Assembly (NCBI GenBank): GCA_029255685.2
Contig: CM055312.2
Location: forward strand, 15,586,649 to 15,650,648
Length of the DNA stretch: 64,000 nucleotides
Direction: 5' to 3'
Origin: Silene conica
Lineage: Eukaryota; Streptophyta; Magnoliopsida; Caryophyllales; Caryophyllaceae
The position numbers and the translations under genes are program-made. Positions 34,570-45,607 of the stretch are shown here, piece after piece. Positions within the stretch are counted from its first letter, which is position 1; each line of letters opens with the position of its first letter. The notes beneath the pieces were generated by a model that saw only the letters and a program-made list of their open reading frames with translations, had not been told where the DNA came from and made no database searches.

Positions 34570-36252
34570 CACTAAGACTCAAAAGAAAAGAAAAACTTCT
34601 AATGGAACGGATTTCACACTTTTTACAACCAAACACAACACTATGCCTAACCATTTTAATGCAACCTTCAAAAATAATCAAGCATAATATCAAGAGCAAA
34701 ACGAATTGGACATGTTGGAATAGCATGCTAAATTTTCAACCTTGCAAGACTCATTCTGATTGGACTCTCGCGGTACGCTCGAGACACTCATGAAATCAAA
34801 GGGTCAAATGTATATGCGAAAGATAAGAAGATAAATAAAAGTAAAGACTCTCACCTATCTGCGACCCGTAAGAACATGCCTGCAATCTAACATGAAAAAA
34901 ATCTCTACAACCGTACATATGCATTCCCACACTAGATAACCATGACACATGCCGAGGCGATTTTGGGATTGTGAGGCTAAAGGTAAGAAGGGGTTTAAAA
35001 TAAGTTATGGGAAGAGAGGTTAAACCGAGCTAACAACCGTCTATCATACTATAAGATCACTTCTATTACTTTTCCATACATGCCAATGCTCAATTTGGGA
35101 ACAAAATTAACAATTTTCCCAATTTTCTCCTTCTCTTGTTTTTTCTTTCTTCTTTCTTCCTTCTCTTTTTTTTTCAGAAACAGCCTGCTCAATGGTCGTG
35201 GTCGACCGACCCAGAATGCAGGCCGACCGACCACCCTTGAAAACAGGCAGACTCGTTTTTTTTTTTTTTTTTTTCATTTTATTCCTTATTATTTTTTTCG
35301 TATCTCTTTCTTTTCTTTTTCTCCTTTCTACCATTCTCACAAATTCAATATTTAATAATGAAGCACAAACCAAAGGATGGCCAAAACAGTCCCATACTAT
35401 ATTACTAGCTCGGCTAGGGTAGACAATTTTTAGGATGTAGCAAATGGGTTAAAAGGTTCATTTTGGCTATGTGAGGATTATGGGTAAAATGAGAAAGAGG
35501 GACCTCTACCACATGTGTCAACAAACCACAAATCCGAATGCATATAGGTATTAAGTAGACAAAATTCATGTTTATGGACATTAATGTGACATGCCTCAAG
35601 AGGAGAAACTACTCACAAACCTACATGAAATCGGTCATAGATGTCACCGATTTATTAAGCTCTAATCCTTAGAATATGTAGTAGCTTGCCAAGAAGAGAG
35701 TCAAGTTTAATAATTTAGCATGAAATAAACAAGAACTCGTAGATAATGCAAAAGACTAGCTTGGAAATTTTTGAAAAAATGCAAGGCAAGGCAATATGTG
35801 ATATGTGAGGCATAAATTGTATTCGTCCGTTCCGACTCGACCTAAAAACTTAAGACAGAGAAGAACGCGCGACAAGGAAGAACATGCGACAAAAGAAAAC
35901 GAAAATAAGAAAAACACCTAAAGGAATTAAAAACAAAAGACACAAAGACAATTGCATACTCACAAAGGAGTATGCAAACACCCTCCCCAAACCAAAACGC
36001 ACAATGCCCCCATTGTGCTCATCAGCATACAACCACATCATAGGGATGGGGGTAGGCAGAAAAGAAACAAACAAAGAAAGGAAAAGGAAAAAGACTAGAA
36101 ATTACAAAAAGAGTCTAAGGAGGAAGGAGAGGAAAACTGGAAATCTAAAAGAAAAAACTACTTACAAAAGAAATGGGGACCTCCCCAAACCGAACCAAAG
36201 AATGGGGACATCCCCAAACCGAACCTCAAAGAGGGTAAGGTCAAGCATGTCC
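34570..36252 (-). other. 3' non-coding region of element 3
   Basis: Same organisation as in element 2: T- and CT-rich tracts around 35115-35330 flank one dimeric motif pair at 35200-35232, and further polypurine-like tracts lie toward the post-pol ORF. No gene. Confidence 0.7.
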
Positions 36253-36593
36253 CTAGGACTCTGAGTCGAAATCCGGCTCAAAGTCCTCTCCTCCTTCCTC
36301 CTCCTCGTCCTCCTCTTCAGACCCTATGCCTGTTCCCCAGGCAGAGCCTGAAGCTTCACCGTGAACACGACCGCCTGCGAGAGGTGCGTACCAGGTGGGG
36401 TGAGTCCATGGGCCGGTAGGGAGCCTACCCTGAGTGGCATACTCCCTGTAAACCGGATATTGGCAAAGTCTATCGTTCAACTGTTTTTGGTTGAACTGTC
36501 TGCAAAGGCTCGCCATCATTTGTGGCAGAGATCTGTCATCAACAAAAGGAGGAACATAAACATTAGGAGCAGCAGTAAAATCAGTTGGGTACC
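36253..36593 (-). pseudogene. Post-pol ORF of element 3, C-terminal part
   Basis: C-terminal part of the family A post-pol ORF, with the acidic tail, lying left of element B. The GTACC target site of element B is at 36589-36593. Confidence 0.82.
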
Positions 36594-36826
36594 TGATGAG
36601 CTCCATTTTGGTCATCATTTCCTTTGAATTTTCCTTGTTTTCGGTCACGATTCGACCTCGATTCGCGTACCTTTAGGTGTTTTTACGTCCGTTGCCTCGT
36701 ATATTCCTATTCTATCTAATTTTTGTAGGCATTACGGCGGGGGCGAAGAAACGAGAGAAATCGAGGTGAATTCGGAGCGATTTATGAAGTTTTATGAAGG
36801 TTTTGTGAAGAAGCCGCTTCAGGCCC

Positions 36827-37276
36827 TCCCAGCCGGTCCCTGGCCGGCGGCCGGTAGGCCGGCTGGGGAGCTTGGTCTTGATTTTTGAAGCAAAAAGAAG
36901 GGAAGTTTCAGAACCATGAAAAAGGCCCCCAGCCGGTGGCCAACCGGCAGCCGGTCAGCCGGCTGGGATGGCTTTTCCATACTTAGCCAAAATTTGAAAG
37001 TTGAAGAAAATGCAAATGTTGGGCAGATTCGTGAAAAAGGGTCCCCAGCCGGTGGCCAACCGGCAGCCGGTCCACCGGCTGAGGGTACCTGTGCATTGAA
37101 GGAAAAAGAGAAAAAGTCAGATTGAAGAAACCAGCCTTCCAGCCGGTGCCAGACCGGCAGCCGGCCGGTCGGCTGAGAAGCAAGCTCACTTTGAATAATT
37201 TCGAAGAAAAGTTCAGAAGTCCAAATTTGGACTCTCAGCCGGTCACAGACCGGCAGCCGGTCGACCGGCTGAGAGA
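36827..37276. repeat. CCGGC hairpin array in the 5' LTR of element B
   Basis: Five imperfect palindromes of about 36-40 bp, each of the form CAGCCGGT...CCGGCAGCCGGT...CCGGCTG, at roughly 36831, 36931, 37047, 37141 and 37237. Spacing is about 94-116 bp with unrelated linkers. The 3' LTR carries the same array at about 49938-50387. Confidence 0.88.
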
Positions 37277-37298
37277 CCTTTTTCGTATTTCCGCACTC

Positions 37299-37306
37299 TA
37301 TATAAA
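37299..37306 (+). promoter_or_regulatory. TATA box of the element B LTR
   Basis: TATATAAA in the context CTCTATATAAACCC, immediately downstream of the hairpin array. It is the best Pol II promoter candidate in the LTR. The second copy is at 50410-50417. Confidence 0.6.
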
Positions 37307-38314
37307 CCCGCACTTGTGTATACTTTTGGAAAACGTTACTTTTACACACTTTTCTAGGGTTTTGCACTGTTCCATTGCTCTATACTTAGACTCAAAAAAA
37401 AAAACTCTCTTAATACTTTAATCTTCTTTAGATCTTAGTTTAATCTTTCAATATTAGTTTAATCCTTTCTTAGTAATTCTCTTAGCTTTGTTCTTGGGCA
37501 ATTTTTAGAAGACTCTTATTGGGTTGTAATTTGAGGGTTTGAGAGAATCCTCCAAGTTGTAATCCAAGTTCCTTGCTTTTTCCTTATTATTGGTATAATC
37601 TTCTTCATCTCTACTTTATCTTTGCTTTTCCTTTAAGTTTTGTTTGCTTAATTGTTTACTCTTACTTAATCCAACATGTCTAACAATTCCTCATCATTTG
37701 TTTACATACTTATGTTAGCCATGTGTGAGTAGTTCCCCTACTAGGGTTAGGGGTGTGCTTTGGTTTGTTGTTAGCTATGAATCTTGCTTAGGGTTATGAT
37801 TTGGTTCTCTTCTTTGCTAGGTTTTCATTTATGCATGTTACATGTTTGATGAAATGTCACAACGATGGTTGGACATGATTCTCATTGTTGTTGGCCTTTG
37901 ATGATAGTCTGGGGCTTTCGCGGACATGTATATTTGTTAGGTTGGCCTTATTTGTAGCGAAAGCTAGGATAGGGATCGACTTTAGGTGAGTCAAATCGAT
38001 AGACGAGACAAACCTAAGCCTAGTATAGTGGAGACCTTAGATTCCCTAGCATGTTTCGTTACCGACCTACCTTAGTACCCCCGACACCTTAGTATCTTTT
38101 ATCCATCGTTTTCATCTTGATACTTTTGCTTTAATTTATCTTTAGTAGTTGTTAATCAATCACAAACTTATTACCCAACTCGAGCTCGAACTAGAATTTA
38201 ATTATACAACTTCCCCACCGTCTTTTGGGTTCGACCCTAAATTATACTACTTAATTTGGGTTCCTTATAAATGTGTTTGGTGCCGGTATCGACGACAAAA
38301 TCCGGCCATCAAAA

Positions 38315-38332
38315 TGGCGCCGTTGCCGGGGA
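38315..38332 (+). other. Primer-binding site of element B
   Basis: TGGCGCCGTTGCCGGGGA, three bases after the LTR, tRNA-Asp type as in Athila elements. A leader follows to the gag-pol start at 38485. Confidence 0.9.
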
Positions 38333-38484
38333 CGGTGTTTAGAAGTTGTGTAGTTTAGTTTTAGTTTTAGTCTTGAGTTAGTTGAGCTTGCTTTTGTTTT
38401 GATAAAAGATTTGGTAGTTATTTGTAGAGTGCTTGTTTTATTGCTCACCCTAGTGTTTAATAAACACTAGGACGACTAATTGGT

Positions 38485-41400
38485 TTGCTAAGTTTTATGC
38501 CTAGGGGTGACTCTAGCTCTTTGTTATTATCTTCCGAACCGGAGAGGCTCTTTCGGGCCCTAAGGAGGAAGACTATTGCAAGGGTGAGAATTGCGTCCCA
38601 AGCTTCTACTAGCCAAAACAACCCCTCTTCATCCGAACCACCAAGTCCCAATCAAAGCAATCCTAGCCCAACATCCGAAAGTTTTGACAATCCGTTTTAT
38701 CAATCACCACCACACTCACCACACTTTCCAAACAACCATCCAATTCATATAATGGCCGCTCTCCGTGATCATAACCGGCCCAATCACAATGACACCACCA
38801 ATCCAATCAACTTCGGGGTTCTTGTTCCTCAAAATTTCGAAATACATCCTTCCCAAATGAGTTCAATCGAAAAGAATGCCTTTAGCGGGGCTTCCCACGA
38901 AGATGCTCATGGGCACCTAAGAAAATTCAAGGGTAAAGTCGCGATGATAAAGAAGACCGGAGTACCCGAGGAGACATTAAGGCTTATGCTTTTCCCCTAT
39001 TCCTTAACCGACAAGGCCGATAGGTGGTTAAATGTCCATGCTCCAAATACATTCACCACATGGGATGACTTGGCAACGGCTTTCCTTGCCAAGTACTACC
39101 CATCATCCAAGACCGCGATGCTTCGGAATGAGATAACACAGTTTCAACAAGACGAGGGAGAGTCTTTGGGAGAAGCTTGGGATAGATACCAAGATTTGCT
39201 AGCCAAATGCCCACACCACGGGATACCACCTTGGTACACAACTCAAACTTTTTTCCAAACCCTTCTCTCCCGGACTAAGGAAATGGTTAATGCATCGGCG
39301 GGTGGTAGCTTTGACCACTTGCCACATGAGGAAGGAACGGAACTCATTAAGAAGATTGTTGATTCGGAGGAAAACTATGGTACTAGGGGGAATGTCTTGA
39401 GGAAGAGTAGTAAGTACCCTAGTGAGCACCTCTCCAATGCTAAGGCAAACGAAGAAACCAACGCCAAGTTGGATATGCTAACCAAGAAATTGGAGGAATT
39501 GACAAAGGGCTCCACTAGCAAAGAAACCAAGAACAATGTCCCGGGGATGTACCAAGTAAATAGTGTTGCCACATGTGATTTATGCGGAGGAAGTGGGCAC
39601 ACATTTGAAGTTTGTGCAAACAACTCAATTGAGGGAAGTGGAAGTGAGGAAGAATTGTATGCTTTTCAAGCATTCAACAATCCTAGAAACCAAAGTACTT
39701 TCAACCCCAATTCAAACTACTATCACCAAGGGATTAGAGGTAGTCCTTATATGAGTTACAAGAGCACCAATGTGTTGAATCCTCATCAAATTCAACAACC
39801 TCAAGTGCAAAACCCCCCCGGTTTTCAACCAAGGGGCGGAAACTTCAATCCAAGGAACAATTTCAACAACAACAATTTCTACCAAGGCAACCAATCCAAT
39901 CAAGCCAATCAAGGCTTTCAACAAGGTTTCAATGATCCAAACTTCAACCCCAATTTCCAAAACAACCAAAATCCACAAAATTTCAATCCAAATTTCAACA
40001 ACAACCCAAACTACAACCAACACCAAAACCAAAGCTTCAATCCACCACCATTTCAAAACAACCCCAACCAAAATCAAACCAACTACAATCACAATCCACA
40101 AAATCCCAACAACCCAAATTACAATCAAAATTACAACCAAAACTTTCCACCAAACAATCAAGGCCAAAACTTCAACAATCAAGTTCCGAAGGGCAACTCT
40201 CAAGGTGGGGGTGCAAGGAATGATTATGGATTCCCCTTGCCCCTCACCAATGCACCTCACCAAGATACTAGTGATTCCCAAGTAGGTGAGTTATTGAAGC
40301 TTGTCAAGAACATGCAAGCAACTCATACCCAAGAGATGGCTAATTTGAAGAGTGCCAACCAAAGGGAGATACGGGAAATGGAGGCTCGAGTTGCCTCTCA
40401 AGCTCTAGCCAATCCACAAAGGCCACCGGGCGGCTTCCTTGCCCAAGGTCAAAGTTCCAAGGATGCATCACACAATCACCAAGCACATGCGGTGATTTTG
40501 AGAAGTGGAACGGAGCTAGAAGACCCGTACAAAGACTACAACTATGGTGAAGAGGAGCCTATCTTGGAACTTGTGAAAGACAAAGGAAAAGAAGTTGATG
40601 GTGGCAATTCAAGGGATGATGACTTTTATGTGGAGGACCTCCCTTATGAGGAGAAAGAAGATGAAGTTATCTTGGAGGAGGTGGATGCTAGACAAGAGGA
40701 GTTGGTTCCACAACCAACTACTAAGGTAACAAGCAAACCAACACCCACCAAGGTACTATCTAACCCTCAACCAACTAGTTTGCCTTATCCTTCAAGGGCT
40801 TTGAAGGGAAAGGAGAACCTCAAGTTCACAAATTTTTGTAAAATGATTGAAAAACTTGAAGTGACTCTTCCCTTTACGGAGGTGATATTGAATATGCCAA
40901 CTTATTCCAAATTCTTAAAAGAAATTTTGTCGGGCAAGAGAACCTTGGGTGACCAAGAAGTAATGGCTATGAGGGAGGAGTGTAGTGCACTTCTCCTCCA
41001 AAAGGAGCCAAAGAAACTTGGTGATCCGGGGAGTTTCTCTATCCCTTGCATAGTTGGTGGCATTCCAATCTCTCGTGCCCTTTGTGATTTGGGAGCTAGT
41101 GTAAGTGTGCTTCCTTTAAAAGTTGCAAAAAGAATTGGTTTGAATGATTTAGTTCCTACAAGTATCACCCTCCAATTGGCGGATAGGTCCGTCAAGCGCC
41201 CTTTGGGAGTGCTTGAGGATGTACCCGTCAAAGTGGGTAAGCATTTGATTCCCGCCGATTTTGTTGTCCTTGATATTCCGGAGGATAGCCACACTCCCAT
41301 CATCCTTGGTAGGCCTTTCTTGGCTACCGGAGGCGTCTTGATAGACGTTAAGAATGGGCGGCTCACCTTTAGAGTTGGGGATGACAAAATTGAGTTTAAT

Positions 41401-44400
41401 CTACCTACTATGATGAAAGGTCCAAAGCATGATGAGGCATTTACATTGGACATTGTGGAGCAAGTGGTAAGGGAGATGGTAGAGATGGAAGAAGAGGAAG
41501 AAGGCCACATGGAACAATTATGTGGCATCACAACTAGTGAGGACAAGGAAATGGATGAGGACATTGAGCTTGAAGATGAAGAAGTTGAGAAGGTGGAGGG
41601 AATGCTCCCTCCAAAGGTACAACTCAAAACCCTTCCTCCCTCCCTCAAGTATGCCTTTCTTGGGGAGGGAGAGGCTTACCCGGTGATCATCAATGCCAAC
41701 CTCAATGAGCAACAAGAATCCAAACTCATTTCAACTTTAAAGGATCATAGGAGCTCATTGGGGTATAGCCTTGATGACATCAAGGGGCTAAGCCCGAACC
41801 TTTGCATGCATAGAATAATTCTAGAGGAAGGGAGTCGACCTAGAGTGGAAGGTCAAAGGAGATTGAATCCGAAAATGGCGGATGTAGTGAAGAGTGAAGT
41901 CCTTAAATTGCTTGAGGCCGGAATCATATATGAGATCACGGATAGTCGGTGGGTGAGCCCCGTCCATGTTGTCCCCAAGAAGGGGGGTGTAATATTGGTT
42001 ACACAAGAGGATGGGACTCTCTTACCGACTCGTCCGGTGACCGGTTGGAGGATGTGCATCGATTACCGTAAGTTGAATGCGGCAACTCTCAAAGACCATT
42101 TCCCAATCCCCTTCATTGATCAAATGCTAGAGAGGCTTGCGGGGCATTCGTACTATTGTTTTCTTGACGGTTATTCCGGGTTTTTTCAAATACCTATTCA
42201 CCCGGAAGACCAAGAGAAAACAACTTTTACATGCCCCCAAGGTGTGTATGCTTATCGGCGGATGCCATTCGGGTTGTGTAATGCACCCGGCACCTTTCAA
42301 AGGTGCATGATGGCCATCTTTGCCGATTTCCTTGAGAAATCTATGGAGGTTTTTATGGACGATTTTAGTGTTCATGGTGATTCATTTGACCTAGGGCTTT
42401 CTAATCTTGTGAATGTATTGAAAAGATGTGAGGAGCACAATCTTGTCCTAAATTGGGAGAAATGCCATTTCATGGTAGAGGAGGGGATTGTGCTCGGTCA
42501 CATAGTGTCCAAGAGGGGCATAGAAGTTGATGGTGCAAAAGTGGCGGTCATTGAGAACTTGTCACCCCCCACAAATGTGAAAGGGGTGAGGAGTTTTCTT
42601 GGACATGCCGGCTTTTACCGGCGTTTTATCAAAGATTTTTCCAAAATTGCCAAGCCATTGACTTCTCTTCTTCTCAAGGATGCTCCCTTTTTGTTTACTA
42701 ATGATTGTCTTGAAGCCTTTGCTAGGATCAAAGAAGCACTTGTGACGGCTCCTATTATTCGTGCTCCGGATTGGGGATTGCCTTTTGAGATTATGTGTGA
42801 CGCATCCGACTACGCGGTAGGAGCGGTCCTAGGTCAAGTTGTGGATAGGAAACACCACGTGATATACTATTCAAGCAAGACTCTTGATTCAACTCAAGCA
42901 AAGTATTCCACAACCGAAAAGGAGATGTTGGCAATCGTGCATGCCATTGAGAAGTTTCGGCAATATCTCATGGGATCTAAAGTGGTGGTGTACTCCGATC
43001 ACACCGCTTTGAGGCAATTAATGTTGAAGAAAGATGCCAAGCCAAGACTCTTGAGATGGGTTCTTTTACTCCAAGAATTTGATCTAGAGATAAGAGACAA
43101 GTCGGGGTCGGAGAATGTGGTTGCGGACCACTTGTCTAGATTGACTTTTGAGGATCATGGTTTGCATGATAGAGATGGCCCAATCAATGAATGGTTGCGT
43201 GAGGATAGTTTGATGGCAATAGGCAATAAGTTGCCTTGGTTTGCGGATATTGCCAATTATCTTGTTAATGGCTTTATCCCGGAGGAGTTGGAAGCAAGAG
43301 AAAGGAGAAAGTTGAAGGTTGATGCTAAGAGATATTTTTGGGATGATCCCTACCTTTTCAAGAAGTGTGGGGATGGGCTCTTGAGGAGATGTGTATCAAA
43401 GGAAGAGGGGCTCGAAATTGTTGATAGGCTTCACAACTCCGCCTATGGAGGGCACTTGGCGGCTTCACGGACTATAGCCAAGGTTCTTCAAGGAGGGTTC
43501 TTTTGGCCTTCAATGTTCAAAGACATTCACGATGTTGTTAAATCTTGTGATGCTTGTCAAAGGTCGGGCAACATCGGTAAAAGGAATGAGATGCCCCTAA
43601 AAACCATCTTGGAGATTGAGTTGTTCGATTGTTGGGGGATTGACTTCATGGGACCTTTCCCCAATTCATGCGGGAATGAGTACATCTTAGTGGCCGTGGA
43701 TTATGTCTCGAAATGGATTGAGGCGGTTGCCTCCCCCACCAATGACTCCAAGGTAGTTGTAAAGCTCTTCAAGACCATCATCTTTCCCCGTTTTGGTGTA
43801 CCCCGAATAGTGATAAGTGACGGAGGTTCTCACTTCCGGAAACATACTTTCAAAGCCCTCCTAGCCTCCTATGGAGTGACCCACAAGGTCGCACTTGCCT
43901 ACCATCCTCAAACTAGTGGGCAAGTGGAGGTTTCAAATCGTCAAGTCAAAGCTATTCTAGAGAAGGTGGTGCAAAAGAACCGGAAGGATTGGTCCCAAAA
44001 ATTGAACGATGTGCTATGGGCTTTGCGGACGGCCTACAAAACTCCTATAGGAATGACCCCCTACAAGCTTGTGTACGGGAAAGCATGCCACCTCCCGGTG
44101 GAGCTTGAGCACAAAGCTTGGTGGGCCTTGAAGGAGATGAACTTCAATTTAGACATGGCCGGGGAGAAAAGGTTCTTTCAAATGAGTGAGCTCGAGGAGC
44201 TTAGATATGAAGCTTATGAGAGTTCAAAACTCTATAAGGAGCGAACGAAGAAGTGGCATGATGCCAAGCTAGTGAAGAAAGATGTGAGCGTAGGAGACCT
44301 TGTTCTCCTCTTCAATTCTAGAGTCAAGAACTTTCCCGGGAAGCTTAGATCACGGTGGTCCGGGCCCTTCAAAGTGATGGATATTTCTCCTCATGGGGCC

Positions 44401-44532
44401 TTTGAGCTTTGGAGTGAAGGCGGTGGCACCTTCAAAGTCAACGGGCATCGGATCAAGCGCTATTATGAAGGAGACTCCAAAGGCACCGTCGAAGTTGTTG
44501 ACCTCGGGGACCCACTCCCCGAGGAGGATTAA
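38485..44532 (+). CDS. Gag-pol polyprotein of element B (2015 aa, open)
   Basis: One open frame. Parts by residue: gag core about 118-300 ([47 protein letters not shown]); CCHC knuckle [14 protein letters not shown] about 364-377; Asn/Gln-rich linker about 450-570; acidic stretch about 690-750; aspartic protease [14 protein letters not shown] about 865; RT with [12 protein letters not shown] about 1185 and FMDD about 1290; RNase [15 protein letters not shown] about 1435 and [10 protein letters not shown]; integrase zinc finger [11 protein letters not shown]...CDACQRSGN about 1650; and the DDE core ([33 protein letters not shown]) about 1717-1815. It is a fusion of gag and pol in one frame, as in other Athila members. 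The ATG at 38485 is the first long start; a slightly later Met is possible. Confidence 0.93.
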   Translation: MLSFMPRGDSSSLLLSSEPERLFRALRRKTIARVRIASQASTSQNNPSSSEPPSPNQSNPSPTSESFDNPFYQSPPHSPHFPNNHPIHIMAALRDHNRPNHNDTTNPINFGVLVPQNFEIHPSQMSSIEKNAFSGASHEDAHGHLRKFKGKVAMIKKTGVPEETLRLMLFPYSLTDKADRWLNVHAPNTFTTWDDLATAFLAKYYPSSKTAMLRNEITQFQQDEGESLGEAWDRYQDLLAKCPHHGIPPWYTTQTFFQTLLSRTKEMVNASAGGSFDHLPHEEGTELIKKIVDSEENYGTRGNVLRKSSKYPSEHLSNAKANEETNAKLDMLTKKLEELTKGSTSKETKNNVPGMYQVNSVATCDLCGGSGHTFEVCANNSIEGSGSEEELYAFQAFNNPRNQSTFNPNSNYYHQGIRGSPYMSYKSTNVLNPHQIQQPQVQNPPGFQPRGGNFNPRNNFNNNNFYQGNQSNQANQGFQQGFNDPNFNPNFQNNQNPQNFNPNFNNNPNYNQHQNQSFNPPPFQNNPNQNQTNYNHNPQNPNNPNYNQNYNQNFPPNNQGQNFNNQVPKGNSQGGGARNDYGFPLPLTNAPHQDTSDSQVGELLKLVKNMQATHTQEMANLKSANQREIREMEARVASQALANPQRPPGGFLAQGQSSKDASHNHQAHAVILRSGTELEDPYKDYNYGEEEPILELVKDKGKEVDGGNSRDDDFYVEDLPYEEKEDEVILEEVDARQEELVPQPTTKVTSKPTPTKVLSNPQPTSLPYPSRALKGKENLKFTNFCKMIEKLEVTLPFTEVILNMPTYSKFLKEILSGKRTLGDQEVMAMREECSALLLQKEPKKLGDPGSFSIPCIVGGIPISRALCDLGASVSVLPLKVAKRIGLNDLVPTSITLQLADRSVKRPLGVLEDVPVKVGKHLIPADFVVLDIPEDSHTPIILGRPFLATGGVLIDVKNGRLTFRVGDDKIEFNLPTMMKGPKHDEAFTLDIVEQVVREMVEMEEEEEGHMEQLCGITTSEDKEMDEDIELEDEEVEKVEGMLPPKVQLKTLPPSLKYAFLGEGEAYPVIINANLNEQQESKLISTLKDHRSSLGYSLDDIKGLSPNLCMHRIILEEGSRPRVEGQRRLNPKMADVVKSEVLKLLEAGIIYEITDSRWVSPVHVVPKKGGVILVTQEDGTLLPTRPVTGWRMCIDYRKLNAATLKDHFPIPFIDQMLERLAGHSYYCFLDGYSGFFQIPIHPEDQEKTTFTCPQGVYAYRRMPFGLCNAPGTFQRCMMAIFADFLEKSMEVFMDDFSVHGDSFDLGLSNLVNVLKRCEEHNLVLNWEKCHFMVEEGIVLGHIVSKRGIEVDGAKVAVIENLSPPTNVKGVRSFLGHAGFYRRFIKDFSKIAKPLTSLLLKDAPFLFTNDCLEAFARIKEALVTAPIIRAPDWGLPFEIMCDASDYAVGAVLGQVVDRKHHVIYYSSKTLDSTQAKYSTTEKEMLAIVHAIEKFRQYLMGSKVVVYSDHTALRQLMLKKDAKPRLLRWVLLLQEFDLEIRDKSGSENVVADHLSRLTFEDHGLHDRDGPINEWLREDSLMAIGNKLPWFADIANYLVNGFIPEELEARERRKLKVDAKRYFWDDPYLFKKCGDGLLRRCVSKEEGLEIVDRLHNSAYGGHLAASRTIAKVLQGGFFWPSMFKDIHDVVKSCDACQRSGNIGKRNEMPLKTILEIELFDCWGIDFMGPFPNSCGNEYILVAVDYVSKWIEAVASPTNDSKVVVKLFKTIIFPRFGVPRIVISDGGSHFRKHTFKALLASYGVTHKVALAYHPQTSGQVEVSNRQVKAILEKVVQKNRKDWSQKLNDVLWALRTAYKTPIGMTPYKLVYGKACHLPVELEHKAWWALKEMNFNLDMAGEKRFFQMSELEELRYEAYESSKLYKERTKKWHDAKLVKKDVSVGDLVLLFNSRVKNFPGKLRSRWSGPFKVMDISPHGAFELWSEGGGTFKVNGHRIKRYYEGDSKGTVEVVDLGDPLPEED

Positions 44533-45607
44533 TTTCAAGGAAGTTTGATCATGAAAGGTTTGGTGGAGTCCCTCAACAACCACCGGTTGTAAGTATTAGT
44601 TCTCTTTAGTTCATCTAGTTTACATGTTAGTTTCTTTTTAGTTCGGTTTTAGTTTAATTTTTAGGTTGCATGAGATGTTTGGATATGTTTGTTGCTTGTT
44701 TGTGGAAGATTCACGAGTGTAGTCGGAGGATTATTGGCAAAACCGTTGTAGGCAAAGTTGATTTTTATGTTCAATTTAAATTATTTCTCGAAATTGTGTA
44801 CAGGTACTCCCAGCCGGCCTACCGGCCGACGGTCCCATACCGGCTGGGAGGACCTGGACACATTTCTGTTTTTGATAGTTTATTTGGACAGATTTCAGAT
44901 TTTGCATCCCCAGCCTGCACCTAACCGGCAGCCGGTCAACCGGCTAAGAAGGCGAGTTCCTTATTCAAAAATCAAATTGCAAGGAGAAATGATTCCCAGC
45001 CGGTAGGCCGGCAGCCGGTCCACCGGCTGAGAATCAGGAATGTGTGAAAATACTTGAAGAAAAAAAAGCAAGGAGAAGGGAATCCCAGCCGGTAGGCCGG
45101 CAGCCGGTCCGCCGGCTGGGAGTGTTTTTGTATGTGAAGGATCCGAAGAAAAGAAGAAGGAGTTGGACTCTCAGCCGGTCGGCCGGCAGCCGGTCCGCCG
45201 GCTGGGAGTGTTTTTGTGAGTAAGAAAAGAAGAAGAGGAGTAGTGGAAATTGAAGACCTGATTTTGAGCCGGTCGGCCGGCAGCCGGTCCGCCGGCTCAG
45301 AATCAAAGCCTTTGAAAAAAAATCGAAAAAATGCAAAAAAACCTGAAACCCTCACTCTCAGCCGGTCGACCGGCGGCCGGTCCCAGACCGGCTGAGAGTC
45401 GCCTGTCGCGCAAATTATAACTCAATACCCCTCTTTTCTTTCTCATTTCTACCTCATTTCCCTACCATTTCCCTTCATTTCTTCTTCATCCTTCCTTATT
45501 TTCTCCCCTCCATTCATCCTTTACCCTCAAATACTCCCTCAAACTCCACCAAACTCTCTCAAATCAAAACCCCCTTTACTCCCTCATCCCTTATCCTTCA
45601 ATTAACC
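44533..45607 (+). other. Pol-env spacer of element B with seven CCGGC hairpins
   Basis: Seven imperfect CCGGC palindromes near 44812, 44912, 44998, 45087, 45173, 45267 and 45360 (steps 86-100 bp) separated by AG-rich linkers. A short CT-rich leader leads to the ATG at 45608. A GTAAGTAT donor-like string lies at about 44589, shortly after pol. No gene. Confidence 0.75.

Larger units (their letters stand above)
36594..38311 (+). repeat. 5' LTR of element B
   Basis: 1718 bp. A five-unit CCGGC hairpin array (36827-37276) is followed 22 bp later by a TATA box, TATATAAA (37299-37306). A GGTTCGACCC box is at 38228-38237. Confidence 0.95.

Noticed and set aside
36819-37367. Pro/Gly/Ala-rich open frames on both strands of the element B LTR
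   Set aside because: They are created by the GC-rich CCGGC palindromes, lack known domains and repeat exactly in the other LTR. Treated as shadows.
39712-40281. Antisense frame rich in Val, Ile and Leu opposite the gag linker
   Set aside because: It is the mirror of the Asn-rich codons on the plus strand; looks like membrane protein only by codon complement.
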